A stretch of 64,000 nucleotides of DNA from Anderseniella sp964390445 (GTDB lineage Bacteria; Pseudomonadota; Alphaproteobacteria; Rhizobiales; Aestuariivirgaceae). Location: contig CAYMJJ010000001.1 of NCBI GenBank assembly GCA_964390445.1, positions 37,560-101,559 on the forward strand, read 5' to 3'. Positions 49,842-58,607 of the stretch are shown one piece after another. Numbering within the stretch: position 1 is the stretch's first letter; every line of letters starts with the position of its first letter. The translations under genes were made by a program, and so were the position numbers. The notes beneath the pieces are model-generated. The model had not been told where the DNA came from, searched no databases, and worked only from the letters and a program-made list of their open reading frames with translations.

Positions 49842-51830
49842 TTAGGCTGCAGCCTCGTTGACGCGGCGTTCAACCAGCGCAACGATTTCACCCATCATGC
49901 CGGTGATGCGGAAGTCCTTTGGTGTGTAGACCCGTGCCACGCCCATCTGCTTGAGAATGCGCGCATCGTCTTCGGGAATGATTCCACCGACAACCACCGG
50001 CACCTTGTCGAGGCCCGCTTCACGCAACCGGCTCATGACTTCGCGCACCAGCGGCACGTGGCTGCCGGACAGGATTGACAGTCCAACCACGTGCACGTTC
50101 TGCTCAATTGCCGCACTGACGATCTCTTCCGGTGTCAGCCTGATGCCTTCGTAGATCACCTCCATGCCAACCTCGCTGGCACGCACGGCAATCTGTTCGG
50201 CCCCGTTCGAATGCCCATCGAGGCCCGGCTTGCCGACGAGGAATTTCACTGGCACGCCAAGCCGGGCTGACAGCGCTTCAACCTGTGCCCGAACGGCTTC
50301 GGAGTCCTCGCCCGACAGGCGCACAACGGTGCCGACCCCCGTCGGTGCGCGGTACTGGCCATAGACGTCGCGCAGCGTCTGGCCCCATTCGCCCGTGGTG
50401 ACGCCGGCCTTGGCGCAGGCAACAGAGGCTTCCATGATGTTGCGGCCCTCGGTAGCTGCCGACCTGAGGTCATCCAGCGCCGTGGTCACCGCAGCCGCAT
50501 TGCGCGCCTTGCGCCATGCCTTCAGCCGTTCGACCTGTTCGTGCTCCACGTGCTCCGGCACGGTCAGGATCGAGCCTCCGTCGCTTCCCGACAGGGGCGA
50601 CGGTTCGCTGGTCTGGTAGGCATTGACCCCGACCACCGTCTCGCGGCCCTCCTCGATGGCCTTGATGCGCGCACTGTTGGACTTGACCAGTTCGGCCTTC
50701 ATGTAGCCGCTCTCGACCGCTGCGACCGCGCCGCCCATGGCGTCGATCACCTCGAGTTCCATGAGGGCTGCGGCCTTCAACTCGTTGACCTTGGCCTCGA
50801 TCACCGCCGACCCATCAAAAATATCTTCATGCTCCAGCAGGTCGGTCTCAAACGCCATGATCTGCTGCATGCGCAACGACCACTGCTGGTCCCAGGCGCG
50901 GGGCAGTCCTAGCGCCTCGTTCCACGCCGGCAACTGCACCGCGCGGGCGCGGGCGTTCTTGGACAGCACCACCGCCAGCATCTCGATCAGGATGCGATAG
51001 ACGTTGTTTTCCGGTTGCTGCTCGGTCAGTCCCAGCGAATTGACCTGCACCCCGTAGCGGAACCGGCGCAGCTTCTCATCCTCAACGCCATAGCGGTCGC
51101 GGCAGATGTCGTTCCACAATTCGGTAAACGCGCGCATCTTGCTCAGCTCGGTGATGAACTTCATGCCCGCATTGACAAAGAAGCTGATGCGCCCGACCAC
51201 CTGGGCAAAGTCGGCTTCCCGCACCCGGCCCGACGCCTTGACCCCGTCCAGCACTGCGATGGCCGTGGCCAGCGCATAGGCCAGTTCCTGCGCCGGTGTC
51301 GCGCCTGCTTCCTGCAGGTGATAGGAACACACGTTCATCGGGTTCCATTTCGGGCACTGCTCCCACGACCAGGTGATCGTATCGGTGATCAGCTTCATCG
51401 ACGGCTCTGGCGGAAACACGTAAGTGCCGCGCGACAGGTATTCCTTGATGATGTCGTTCTGGGTTGTGCCGGTCAGTTCTGCCCGGTCTGCACCTTGCTC
51501 TTCCGCCACCGCAACATACAGCGCCAGCAGCCAGGCGGCGGTTGCATTGATCGTCATCGAGGTGTTCATCCGCTCCAGCGGAATGTCCTTGAACAGCGAG
51601 CGCATGTCGCCGATGTGGCTGACCGGCACGCCCACCTTGCCCACTTCGCCGCGCGCCAGTTCATGGTCGCTGTCGTAGCCGGTCTGGGTTGGCAGGTCGA
51701 AGGCCACCGAAAGTCCGGTCTGACCCTTGTCCAGGTTCCGCCGGTACAGCTCGTTGCTGGCTTCGGCGGTAGAGTGACCTGCGTAGGTCCGGAAGATCCA
51801 GGGGCGGTCACGGTCGGAATTGTGTGTCAT
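49842..51830 (-). CDS. ecm: Ethylmalonyl-CoA mutase
   Basis: A 662-residue B12-dependent mutase (formerly MeaA) that converts (2R)-ethylmalonyl-CoA to methylsuccinyl-CoA. The N-terminal TIM-barrel part includes WIFRTYAGHSTAEASN and TGLSVAFDLPTQTGYDSDH; the C-terminal domain has the cobalamin-binding D-x-H-x-x-G in GKPGLDGHSNGAEQ (about residue 545) and a GGIIPEDDA loop. One chain holds both domains, unlike many methylmalonyl-CoA mutases that have two subunits or are longer. Ccr and Mcd, the enzymes before and after it, are encoded at 52.5 and 55.8 kb. The ATG at 51830 is preferred over one at 51863. Confidence 0.94.
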   Translation of the reverse strand: MTHNSDRDRPWIFRTYAGHSTAEASNELYRRNLDKGQTGLSVAFDLPTQTGYDSDHELARGEVGKVGVPVSHIGDMRSLFKDIPLERMNTSMTINATAAWLLALYVAVAEEQGADRAELTGTTQNDIIKEYLSRGTYVFPPEPSMKLITDTITWSWEQCPKWNPMNVCSYHLQEAGATPAQELAYALATAIAVLDGVKASGRVREADFAQVVGRISFFVNAGMKFITELSKMRAFTELWNDICRDRYGVEDEKLRRFRYGVQVNSLGLTEQQPENNVYRILIEMLAVVLSKNARARAVQLPAWNEALGLPRAWDQQWSLRMQQIMAFETDLLEHEDIFDGSAVIEAKVNELKAAALMELEVIDAMGGAVAAVESGYMKAELVKSNSARIKAIEEGRETVVGVNAYQTSEPSPLSGSDGGSILTVPEHVEHEQVERLKAWRKARNAAAVTTALDDLRSAATEGRNIMEASVACAKAGVTTGEWGQTLRDVYGQYRAPTGVGTVVRLSGEDSEAVRAQVEALSARLGVPVKFLVGKPGLDGHSNGAEQIAVRASEVGMEVIYEGIRLTPEEIVSAAIEQNVHVVGLSILSGSHVPLVREVMSRLREAGLDKVPVVVGGIIPEDDARILKQMGVARVYTPKDFRITGMMGEIVALVERRVNEAAA

Positions 51831-51896
51831 GTAGCGTGTGTCCGGCGAGCATTGAACGTGCATTCACGCAACAACAGTGAGAGTTCAGAGCATGAA

Positions 51897-51938
51897 TGTT
51901 GCATAATATCCAAGCACGCCGGATGCTGCAGTGCAACC
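51897..51938 (-). promoter_or_regulatory. Candidate EMC operator upstream of ecm
   Basis: On the minus strand 51938-51924 reads GGTTGCACTGCAGCA, matching the ccr palindrome at 12 of 15 positions with the TTGC-N3-GCA core kept. A half-site (TGTTGCAT, plus strand 51897-51904) lies 20 bases closer to ecm. This is the weakest of the three sites. Confidence 0.4.
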
Positions 51939-51972
51939 AGACCTTGGGATCAGGACTACGCCTGAAGGTATG

Positions 51973-52311
51973 TCAGTTGAAGGAGGTGCGGTAATAGATC
52001 ATCAGGAATACAGCTGCGACCGCCATGCCGGCGTTTGCCGAAATCGCCACCATCACCAGGCTGTCAATGCCCGGGAACTGGTAGGTCCGTGCCAGCACGT
52101 TGGCCACGTAGGCACCCGCAAACAGCGTGGAGAAATTCACGATGGTATTGAACATCGAGTCGAATTTCAGCACGCCATTGATGATCGTCGTGCCGATCAG
52201 GCACATCGCCAGCACGATCAGCAACGACGTGTTGCCGCCAGCCCCATCACCGAACGGGGAGTATGAACTCCAGTGTATGTTAATGCCGATCAGCCGCAAA
52301 AAGTCGTCCAT
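51973..52311 (-). CDS. Unknown small membrane protein between ecm and ccr
   Basis: A 112-residue protein I do not recognise. It has three predicted membrane segments: about residues 29-47 (TSLLIVLAMCLIGTTIING), 58-75 (VNFSTLFAGAYVANVL) and 84-104 (SLVMVAISANAGMAVAAVFLM). The N-terminus MDDFLRLIGINIHWSSYSPFGDG is polar. A GAAGGG ribosome site precedes the ATG. It is divergent from ccr and shares its 173-base promoter region, which contains the palindrome described there, so joint regulation with the EMC pathway is possible. No catalytic motif is visible. Confidence 0.75.
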   Translation of the reverse strand: MDDFLRLIGINIHWSSYSPFGDGAGGNTSLLIVLAMCLIGTTIINGVLKFDSMFNTIVNFSTLFAGAYVANVLARTYQFPGIDSLVMVAISANAGMAVAAVFLMIYYRTSFN

Positions 52312-52424
52312 CTACCCAACCCTTCAGTTGGTTTGCCGCCAAAAAGTGCGACTCCAGCATCCAGATTAGCGCGAGATGGTTGAATATTTGTAAACCCGGT
52401 GTCGGGCCGTAAGACGAATTGGCA

Positions 52425-52439
52425 TGTTGCATTGCAACA
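52425..52439 (+). promoter_or_regulatory. Perfect palindrome upstream of ccr, candidate EMC operator
   Basis: TGTTGCA-T-TGCAACA is a perfect 15-base palindrome centred 53 bases before the ccr start. A second short palindrome TTGCGCAA follows at 52444-52451. A close relative lies at the mcd promoter and a weaker one before ecm. Confidence 0.65.
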
Positions 52440-52484
52440 ATCCTTGCGCAAAACTGCGGCAACATACCGGAGGAATTTTTGATC

Positions 52485-53786
52485 ATGGCCCAGGCAGCAA
52501 ACCTCGAAGCAGCACTTCCCCCCGCCAACAGCAACGCACCGCGCAAGGACCTTTATGAGGTTGGCGAAATTCCGCCGCTGGGGCATGTACCGAAGAACAT
52601 GTATGCCTGGACCATCCGTCGCGAGCGCCACGGCGAACCGGACACCGCCATGCAGGTGGAGGTCGTGCCCACGTGGGAGATTGATTCCGACGAGGTGCTG
52701 GTCCTCGTGATGGCGGCAGGCGTGAACTATAACGGCGTCTGGGCCTCGCTCGGCATCCCCATTTCCCCGTTCGACGGACACAAATCCGACTTTCATGTCG
52801 CCGGGTCCGATGCCTCGGGCATCATCTGGGCAGTCGGGCGCAAGGTCACTCGCTGGAAAGTAGGCGACGAGGTTGTCATCCACTGCAACCAGGATGACGG
52901 CGACGACGAGGAGTGCAATGGCGGCGACCCGATGTTTTCCACTTCGCAGCGCATATGGGGCTACGAAACGCCAGACGGTTCTTTCGCCCAGTTCTGCCGG
53001 GTGCAGGCCCGCCAGCTGATGCCGCGTCCGCAGCACCTGACCTGGGAAGAAGCCGCCTGTTACACCCTGACGCTCGCCACGGCCTATCGCATGCTGTTTG
53101 GGCACCGCCCGCACACGCTGAAGCCCGGCCAGAACGTGCTGGTGTGGGGGGCATCGGGCGGCATCGGCTCGATGGCGGTACAGCTTATCGCCACCGCTGG
53201 TGCCAATGCCATCGGCGTCATCTCTGAAGACGACAAGACCGATTTCGTGCTCGGCCTCGGCGCCAAGGGCGTCATCAACCGCAAGAAGTTCGATTGCTGG
53301 GGCCAGATGCCCACGGTCAACACGCCGGAGTACAACACCTGGCTCAAGTCTGCGCGCGAGTTTGGCAAGGCCATCTGGAACTTTACCGGCAAGGGCAACA
53401 ACGTCGACATGGTGTTCGAACACCCCGGCGAAGCTACCTTCCCCGTCTCGACGCTGGTCTGCAAGCGCGGCGGCATGATCGTGTTTTGCGCCGGCACTAC
53501 CGGCTTCAACCTCACCATGGACGCCCGCTATGTGTGGATGCACCAGAAGCGCGTGCAGGGTTCGCACTTTGCCAACCTGATGCAGGCGAGCCTCGCCAAC
53601 CGGCTGGTCATCAACCGCCGCATCGACCCGTGCATGTCGGAAGTCTATGCCTGGGATGACATCCCGAAGGGCCACATGCAGATGCGTCACAACAAGCACC
53701 TGCCGGGCAACATGGCCGTCCTTGTGAGCGCCCCGCGCACCGGCCTGCGCACTTTCGAGGACGTACTGGAAGCGTCCGGCAGCTAG
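52485..53786 (+). CDS. ccr: Crotonyl-CoA carboxylase/reductase
   Basis: A 433-residue medium-chain dehydrogenase-fold enzyme that reduces and carboxylates crotonyl-CoA to (2S)-ethylmalonyl-CoA with NADPH and CO2, the hallmark of the EMC pathway. Typical segments are the N-terminal KDLYEVGEIPPLGHVPKNMYAW, GVNYNGVWASLGIPI, GSDASGIIWAVG, the NADPH loop VWGASGGIGSMAVQL, and HPGEATFPVSTLVCKRGG. The full length equals other Ccr proteins. The ATG at 52485 follows GGAGG. The gene lies next to ecm and mcd, and its substrate derives from PhaA and PhaB products. Confidence 0.96.
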   Translation: MAQAANLEAALPPANSNAPRKDLYEVGEIPPLGHVPKNMYAWTIRRERHGEPDTAMQVEVVPTWEIDSDEVLVLVMAAGVNYNGVWASLGIPISPFDGHKSDFHVAGSDASGIIWAVGRKVTRWKVGDEVVIHCNQDDGDDEECNGGDPMFSTSQRIWGYETPDGSFAQFCRVQARQLMPRPQHLTWEEAACYTLTLATAYRMLFGHRPHTLKPGQNVLVWGASGGIGSMAVQLIATAGANAIGVISEDDKTDFVLGLGAKGVINRKKFDCWGQMPTVNTPEYNTWLKSAREFGKAIWNFTGKGNNVDMVFEHPGEATFPVSTLVCKRGGMIVFCAGTTGFNLTMDARYVWMHQKRVQGSHFANLMQASLANRLVINRRIDPCMSEVYAWDDIPKGHMQMRHNKHLPGNMAVLVSAPRTGLRTFEDVLEASGS

Positions 53787-53824
53787 GCTGGCCGGGCGCT
53801 CCAGTTGCACCAGACAGCGTGCGG

Positions 53825-54571
53825 TCAGCCGGTGACCGCCGCCACTTCCCTTTCCACGCCCGCCTTGAGTTCCGGCGCCAGCTTGAGCCGGGCCGACAGC
53901 ATGGCAAGGTACGCCTGCTCGGCCGGATCATCCGGATCGATCGCCATGCATGAGGCGGCGTAGATTTCCACTGCCTGCTCGGGCGAATCAGCCAGAGATA
54001 CGATGGCATCGATGTCGAGCGGCTTGCGCAGCTCATCCATCAGGAAGCCCTTTTCCTCGGCGTCGAGGCCCGCCTCGTCCAACCGGGCGAAGATGCGCTT
54101 CTGTTCCTCGGCATCGATATGCCCGTCCGCCTTGGCGGCCGCGATCATTGCCTGCAGCAACTTCATGCCCAGCTCGTTGCGCTCATGCTGCGGTGCCGGC
54201 AGGAATGGTGTCCCCTCGGCTTTGGGCGTGATGTTCTTCATCTCCGTCACCGGATCGCCTGCGCCCTGCGCAGCAGTCTTGCCGTCCTGCCAGGTCGTGT
54301 AGGCCTTGTAGGCCAGTCCGCCCAGAACCGCGAGACCACCCACCTTGACAGCCTTTTTCGCCATCTTGCGGCCACCCTTGGTGCCCAGCAGGATGCCGGC
54401 GAGGCCGCCTGTCGCCAGCCCGCCGCCAAAGCCCTTCAGGCTGTCCGGCAGCGCATCCAGCGGACTGCCGCCACCCGACCGCGCCGGAGTGCCGGACCGG
54501 GAACCGGAATTGTCGGCGGCATTGGCGTTGCCGCCGAGAAATTGCTCAATCAGCTTTTGCGGGTCGATCAT
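53825..54571 (-). CDS. DUF533 (TerB-like) protein
   Basis: A 248-residue protein of the DUF533/YebE family, related to TerB. Residues about 45-90 are hydrophobic and Gly/Leu-rich (GFGGGLATGGLAGILLGTKGG, then GLAVLGGLAYKAYTTW), suggesting a membrane-associated segment, while residues about 120-245 form a helical TerB-like domain (LQAMIAAAKADGHIDAEEQKRIFARLDEAGLDAEEK) with an acidic pattern that may bind metal. The function is unknown. The ATG at 54571 fits the family start; the frame is open further up but without resemblance. Confidence 0.85.
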   Translation of the reverse strand: MIDPQKLIEQFLGGNANAADNSGSRSGTPARSGGGSPLDALPDSLKGFGGGLATGGLAGILLGTKGGRKMAKKAVKVGGLAVLGGLAYKAYTTWQDGKTAAQGAGDPVTEMKNITPKAEGTPFLPAPQHERNELGMKLLQAMIAAAKADGHIDAEEQKRIFARLDEAGLDAEEKGFLMDELRKPLDIDAIVSLADSPEQAVEIYAASCMAIDPDDPAEQAYLAMLSARLKLAPELKAGVEREVAAVTG

Positions 54572-54745
54572 GCGTTGGGGCGTCCTGTATCGAGGTTTGA
54601 ATCCCTGCTGATAAAGGTATTCAGGACCCCGGTTGCAAGCCCCTCTCGCCTGCAGCAGGTCATTTTCCTCGCCAGCGGCAAGCCGCTCGGCTACAAGTTG
54701 CCCTGGCACACCCAACGCGCCTCCGCAGAAGTCACCCAGCCTTCC

Positions 54746-55651
54746 ATGAACCGCACCACTCCCACCCCGACCGATGTACCGGCTGCTCCCGCATGGATGA
54801 GCGTTGCCCCGGTGATATTCGTGCTGTTGTGGTCGACGGGCTTTATCGGATCGCGCCTGACCGCACCCTACGCCGAGCCATTATCGTTCCTGGCGATCCG
54901 CTTTGCCATTGTGGCAGGTATTTTGTGCGTGGCCGGGTTTGCCATGAAGGCAAGCTGGCCTGACAGGCGCATGTCGGTGCATTGCATGATCACCGGTGCG
55001 CTGATGCACGGCGGCTACCTGGGGTTCGTGTTCTGGTCGATCTGGAAGGGCATGCCGGCCGGCGTTTCAGCGCTCATCGTTGGCTTGCAACCGCTGGTGA
55101 CGGCACTACTGGCCGGACTGTTCCTCGGTGAGCGCATCACCCCACGTCACTGGGCAGGACTGTTCATCGGGCTTGTGGGCATCGCCATGGTAATCTGGCC
55201 AAAGTTCACCCTCACGGATGTGGGCATAACGCCAGTCACCGTCACCGCCAACATACTCGCCATGCTGTCGATCACTTTCGGCTCGCTTTACCAGAAGCGC
55301 TTCATGGCGCGGGTTGACCTGCGCACCGGCAATGCCTGGCAGTTTGTCGGCGCCACAATCGTCACCGGCCTTGCCGCATTGGCCATGGAAAGCTTTGACA
55401 TCACCTGGAACGGCCCCGTCATCTTCGGCATGACATGGCTGGTGCTGGTGCTGTCGATCGGGGCAATCAGCCTGCTGTACCTGATGATCAGGCACGGCGA
55501 GATATCCCGCGTCACCACGCTCTTTTACCTTGTCCCGGGCGTGACCGCACTGATTGCATGGGTCATGTTCGGCGAAGCCCTGGTGCCACTGCAGATTGCC
55601 GGCATGGCGGTGTGTGCCGGCGCCGTGATGCTGGCAACGCGCCGCACCTGA
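54746..55651 (+). CDS. EamA/DMT family transporter
   Basis: A 301-residue membrane protein with ten predicted helices; VIFVLLWSTGFIGSRLTAPYAEPLSFLAIRFAIVAG begins the first repeat and VTTLFYLVPGVTALIAWVMFGEAL closes the second, both standard EamA. It is the fourth member in the window. The substrate is unknown. The ATG at 54746 is chosen because upstream sequence in the frame overlaps the divergent DUF533 gene. It lies 106 bases before mcd, which has its own promoter. Confidence 0.87.
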   Translation: MNRTTPTPTDVPAAPAWMSVAPVIFVLLWSTGFIGSRLTAPYAEPLSFLAIRFAIVAGILCVAGFAMKASWPDRRMSVHCMITGALMHGGYLGFVFWSIWKGMPAGVSALIVGLQPLVTALLAGLFLGERITPRHWAGLFIGLVGIAMVIWPKFTLTDVGITPVTVTANILAMLSITFGSLYQKRFMARVDLRTGNAWQFVGATIVTGLAALAMESFDITWNGPVIFGMTWLVLVLSIGAISLLYLMIRHGEISRVTTLFYLVPGVTALIAWVMFGEALVPLQIAGMAVCAGAVMLATRRT

Positions 55652-55686
55652 GCTCCTGCCCCCCGCCACGCATGCGACTTTCTAAA

Positions 55687-55716
55687 TATTGCAGCGCAAC
55701 AAGCCTGCCCTATACT
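55687..55716 (+). promoter_or_regulatory. Predicted mcd promoter with overlapping EMC operator
   Basis: TATTGCAGCGCAACAA (55687-55702) matches the ccr palindrome region at 13 of 16 positions and keeps the TTGC-N3-GCAA core. A -35-like TTGCAG (55689-55694) sits inside it, 16 bases before a -10 TATACT (55711-55716), so a bound protein would cover the -35. Confidence 0.6.
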
Positions 55717-55757
55717 GGCATGCATCAGATGATGTGCATGATCGTGAGGACCGCAAC

Positions 55758-57446
55758 ATGAGCGCTGTTGAAAACATTCGCCCCGAGCCCGCCGTGCTGC
55801 GCGGCCTTGATGGCCTGATGGCTGAAGCAGTGCAGGTGGTGGACGGTCTGTTCGCGAGGGCGCGCGCCAATCTGACAACCCGTGTCAGCGACAACGGCAA
55901 GCTGTCCTCCGCCGCGATCGAGCGCGAGCAGCACGCGGTGCACGGTCTGGCCTGGTTCGCCACCTATGCCGAAACCCTGCGGTCCATGGCAGGGTGGCAA
56001 GCGGCGCTGGCATCGGAAGGCCGGCTTGGTGAACTGGAGCAACTGATCGCGCAGATATGCTTCGGCGAATACCTCAACCACATTGCCGGCGGCATCGCGA
56101 TGACCAGTCAGGAGCAAGTTCGTCCGCATGAGCTTGGCCTGACGCCTGATGACATGCGCGCCCTTCACGAAGGAGCTGCCGGGGACCTGCTGCGCCACGG
56201 TTCGACGCCTTCGGTACGCGCGCGCCTTGTGGACATGATGGCAGATGGCCGGGCCAACCTGACCACTGGTGACTGCGGGCTTGAGCCAATGCTTGACGAG
56301 ATGCGCTCGCAGATGAACCGCTTCATCCAGGACAATGTCGCAGCCCATGCCCATGACTGGCACTGCAACAACGAGTACGTACCGCTGGAAATCATCGACA
56401 AGCTGGCTGAACTGGGCGTGTTCGCGCTGACCCTGCCGGAAGAGTACGGCGGCATGGAACTGGGCAAGGAGTCCATGTGCCTCGTCTCCGAAGAGCTGTC
56501 GCGCGGCTGGATCGCCATCGGCTCGCTGGGCACCCGGCCCGAGATCGCTGCAGAACTCATCCTTGCCGGCGGCACCGACGAACAGAAGCAGAAGTGGCTG
56601 CCGAAGATCGCCTCTGGTGAGATCCTGCCAACGGCGGTGTTCACCGAACCCAACACCGGTTCAGACCTTGCCTCCCTGCGCAGCCGCGCCGTCAAGGATG
56701 GCGACGTCTACAAGGTGACCGGCAACAAGACTTGGATAACCCACCCGGTTCGCGCCGACGTCATGACGCTACTGGTGCGCACCAACCCGGATGAGCCGGG
56801 TTACAAGGGCCTGTCGATGTTCCTCGCGGAAAAGCCGCGCGGCAACGATGACAACCCGTTCCCGGCGGACGGCATGTCCGGCGGCGAGATCGAGGTGCTC
56901 GGCTATCGCGGCATGAAGGAATACGAGATCCGCTTCGAGGACTTCGAGGTCAAGGCGGAAAACCTGCTCGGTGGCGTGGAGGGCCAGGGCTTCAAGCAGC
57001 TGATGCAGACGTTCGAGTCTGCCCGCATCCAGACCGCCGCGCGCGCCATTGGCGTGGCGCAGAACGCGCTTGATCTGGGCCTCTCCTATGCATTGGACCG
57101 GGTTCAGTTCGGCAAGCCGATCATCTCGTTCCCGCGCATCTCCGACAAGCTGGCGATGATGGCGGTCGAACTGATGGCAGCACGCCAGCTGACCTACTTC
57201 TCGGCCCGCGAGAAGGACGCCGGCCGCCGCTGCGACCTCGAAGCCGGCATGGCAAAGCTGCTCGGTGCCCGCGTCGCCTGGAACAATGCCGACAACGCCT
57301 TGCAAATTCACGGCGGCAACGGCTTTGCGCTGGAGTACCAGATCAGCCGGGTGCTGTGCGATGCACGCATCCTCAACATCTTTGAAGGGGCCGGTGAAAT
57401 CCAGGCACAGGTCATCGCCCGGCGGTTGCTGGAACAGGCCAACTGA
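55758..57446 (+). CDS. mcd: (2S)-Methylsuccinyl-CoA dehydrogenase
   Basis: A 562-residue acyl-CoA dehydrogenase with an N-terminal extension of about 150 residues before the common fold, the length and shape of methylsuccinyl-CoA dehydrogenase (Mcd), which makes mesaconyl-CoA. The catalytic-domain blocks are LPEEYGGMELGKES, AVFTEPNTGSDLASLRSRA (FAD-adjacent), GNKTWITH, the QFGKPIISFPRISDKLA helix and the QIHGGNGFALEYQISRVLCDARILNIFEGAGEIQ end, which carries the active-site Glu region. The extension has the LYS/GLU-rich helices seen in Mcd. The ATG at 55758 has a GTGAGGA ribosome site. It lies 2 kb from ccr. Confidence 0.9.
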   Translation: MSAVENIRPEPAVLRGLDGLMAEAVQVVDGLFARARANLTTRVSDNGKLSSAAIEREQHAVHGLAWFATYAETLRSMAGWQAALASEGRLGELEQLIAQICFGEYLNHIAGGIAMTSQEQVRPHELGLTPDDMRALHEGAAGDLLRHGSTPSVRARLVDMMADGRANLTTGDCGLEPMLDEMRSQMNRFIQDNVAAHAHDWHCNNEYVPLEIIDKLAELGVFALTLPEEYGGMELGKESMCLVSEELSRGWIAIGSLGTRPEIAAELILAGGTDEQKQKWLPKIASGEILPTAVFTEPNTGSDLASLRSRAVKDGDVYKVTGNKTWITHPVRADVMTLLVRTNPDEPGYKGLSMFLAEKPRGNDDNPFPADGMSGGEIEVLGYRGMKEYEIRFEDFEVKAENLLGGVEGQGFKQLMQTFESARIQTAARAIGVAQNALDLGLSYALDRVQFGKPIISFPRISDKLAMMAVELMAARQLTYFSAREKDAGRRCDLEAGMAKLLGARVAWNNADNALQIHGGNGFALEYQISRVLCDARILNIFEGAGEIQAQVIARRLLEQAN

Positions 57447-57459
57447 TCCGGCACCAGAG

Positions 57460-58347
57460 ATGACCCGCTCAATCCTCATCACCGGGTGTTCGTCCGGCAT
57501 CGGTTACACTTGTGCCATCGGCATGAAGACGCGCGGCTGGCGGGTGCTGGCGACAGCGCGCAAGCAGCGCGACCTCGACATGCTGAAGGAGCAAGGTTTC
57601 GACGCGCTTCAACTTGATTACGCCGACCCGGCCAGCATTGCCACCTGTGCCAGCCAGGCCCTGGACCTGACCGGAGGAAAGCTGACCGCCTTGTTCAACA
57701 ACGGCGCCTATGGCCAGCCCGGCCTGGTGGAAGATCTTCCCACCGACATCCTGCGCCGGCAGTTTGAAGCCAATCTGTTTGGCTGGCATGACCTGACCAC
57801 ACGGCTGCTGCCTGCCATGCACGAGCAGGGCGCGGGCCGGATCATCCAATGCTCTTCGGTGCTCGGCATCGTTGCCGCGCCCTATCGGGGTGCCTACAAC
57901 GCCTCCAAGTTTGCGCTCGAAGGCCTGACAGACACCATGCGGCTTGAACTGGACGGGTCAGGCATTCACGTCAGCTCCATCCAGCCCGGTCCGATCCGCT
58001 CGCGCTTCACGCTCAACGCCCTTGCCGCCCTCATCGCCAATATCGACACCGCCAATTCGCGCAATGCCGCACTGTACAAAAAGCGTATCGCCGAACTTGA
58101 AGCACTCGCCAGCGCCGAGCCGGGCGACCTCGAAACCCCGCAACAGTCCGCCGGGAAAACCGGCAGCGGCTGGAAGCCGGTGTACCGTCTGGGGCCGGAC
58201 GCCGTGCTGGACTGCCTGGTCCATGCGACGGAAAGCCCGAGGCCGCGTCACCATTATCGTGTTACCTACACGACGCAACTTGCAAGCCTCGGCCGGCGTT
58301 TGCTACCAGAGGCGCTGCAATACAGGCTGATGCTTCGCGCGGGTTGA
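57460..58347 (+). CDS. SDR-family oxidoreductase
   Basis: A 295-residue classical-type short-chain dehydrogenase. The cofactor loop is TGCSSGIG (about residues 8-15), NNGAYG about 80-85, and the catalytic S-x12-Y-x3-K is in SSVLGIVAAPYRGAYNASK. The C-terminal third is long and lacks motifs I recognise. It starts 13 bases after the mcd stop, so it is probably co-transcribed. The substrate is unknown; it could act on a CoA ester or a lipid. Confidence 0.86.
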   Translation: MTRSILITGCSSGIGYTCAIGMKTRGWRVLATARKQRDLDMLKEQGFDALQLDYADPASIATCASQALDLTGGKLTALFNNGAYGQPGLVEDLPTDILRRQFEANLFGWHDLTTRLLPAMHEQGAGRIIQCSSVLGIVAAPYRGAYNASKFALEGLTDTMRLELDGSGIHVSSIQPGPIRSRFTLNALAALIANIDTANSRNAALYKKRIAELEALASAEPGDLETPQQSAGKTGSGWKPVYRLGPDAVLDCLVHATESPRPRHHYRVTYTTQLASLGRRLLPEALQYRLMLRAG

Positions 58348-58403
58348 CATCCAGCGGCCCCTCACGTGCCAAGCTGCCTGAAGACAGAAAGCATACCAAT
58401 CCC

Positions 58404-58592
58404 ATGTCCTTGTTCGACTACCTTGTTCCCATCGCCGTTGGTGCCGTTGCAATCGTACTGGCACTGGGCCTCATCAACATGATGCGCGGTGGCGACAGCA
58501 ACACCTCGCAGAAGCTCATGCGCGCCCGCGTGCTGCTTCAGTTCCTGGCGGTGATCGTGATCATGGGCGCCATCTACATGGCAGGACGCTGA
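58404..58592 (+). CDS. HIG1-domain twin transmembrane protein
   Basis: A 62-residue protein with two membrane helices (about residues 5-27 and 44-60) joined by a short basic loop, GDSNTSQKLMRARVLLQF. The NxSQKLMRxRVxxQ loop is the signature of the alphaproteobacterial HIG1 (hypoxia-induced) family, whose mitochondrial relatives bind respiratory supercomplexes. A bacterial role in cytochrome oxidase assembly is likely but unproven. It lies after the SDR on the same strand, with a gap of 56 bases. Confidence 0.87.
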   Translation: MSLFDYLVPIAVGAVAIVLALGLINMMRGGDSNTSQKLMRARVLLQFLAVIVIMGAIYMAGR

Positions 58593-58607
58593 CCAGTTCC
58601 CGCGGGA

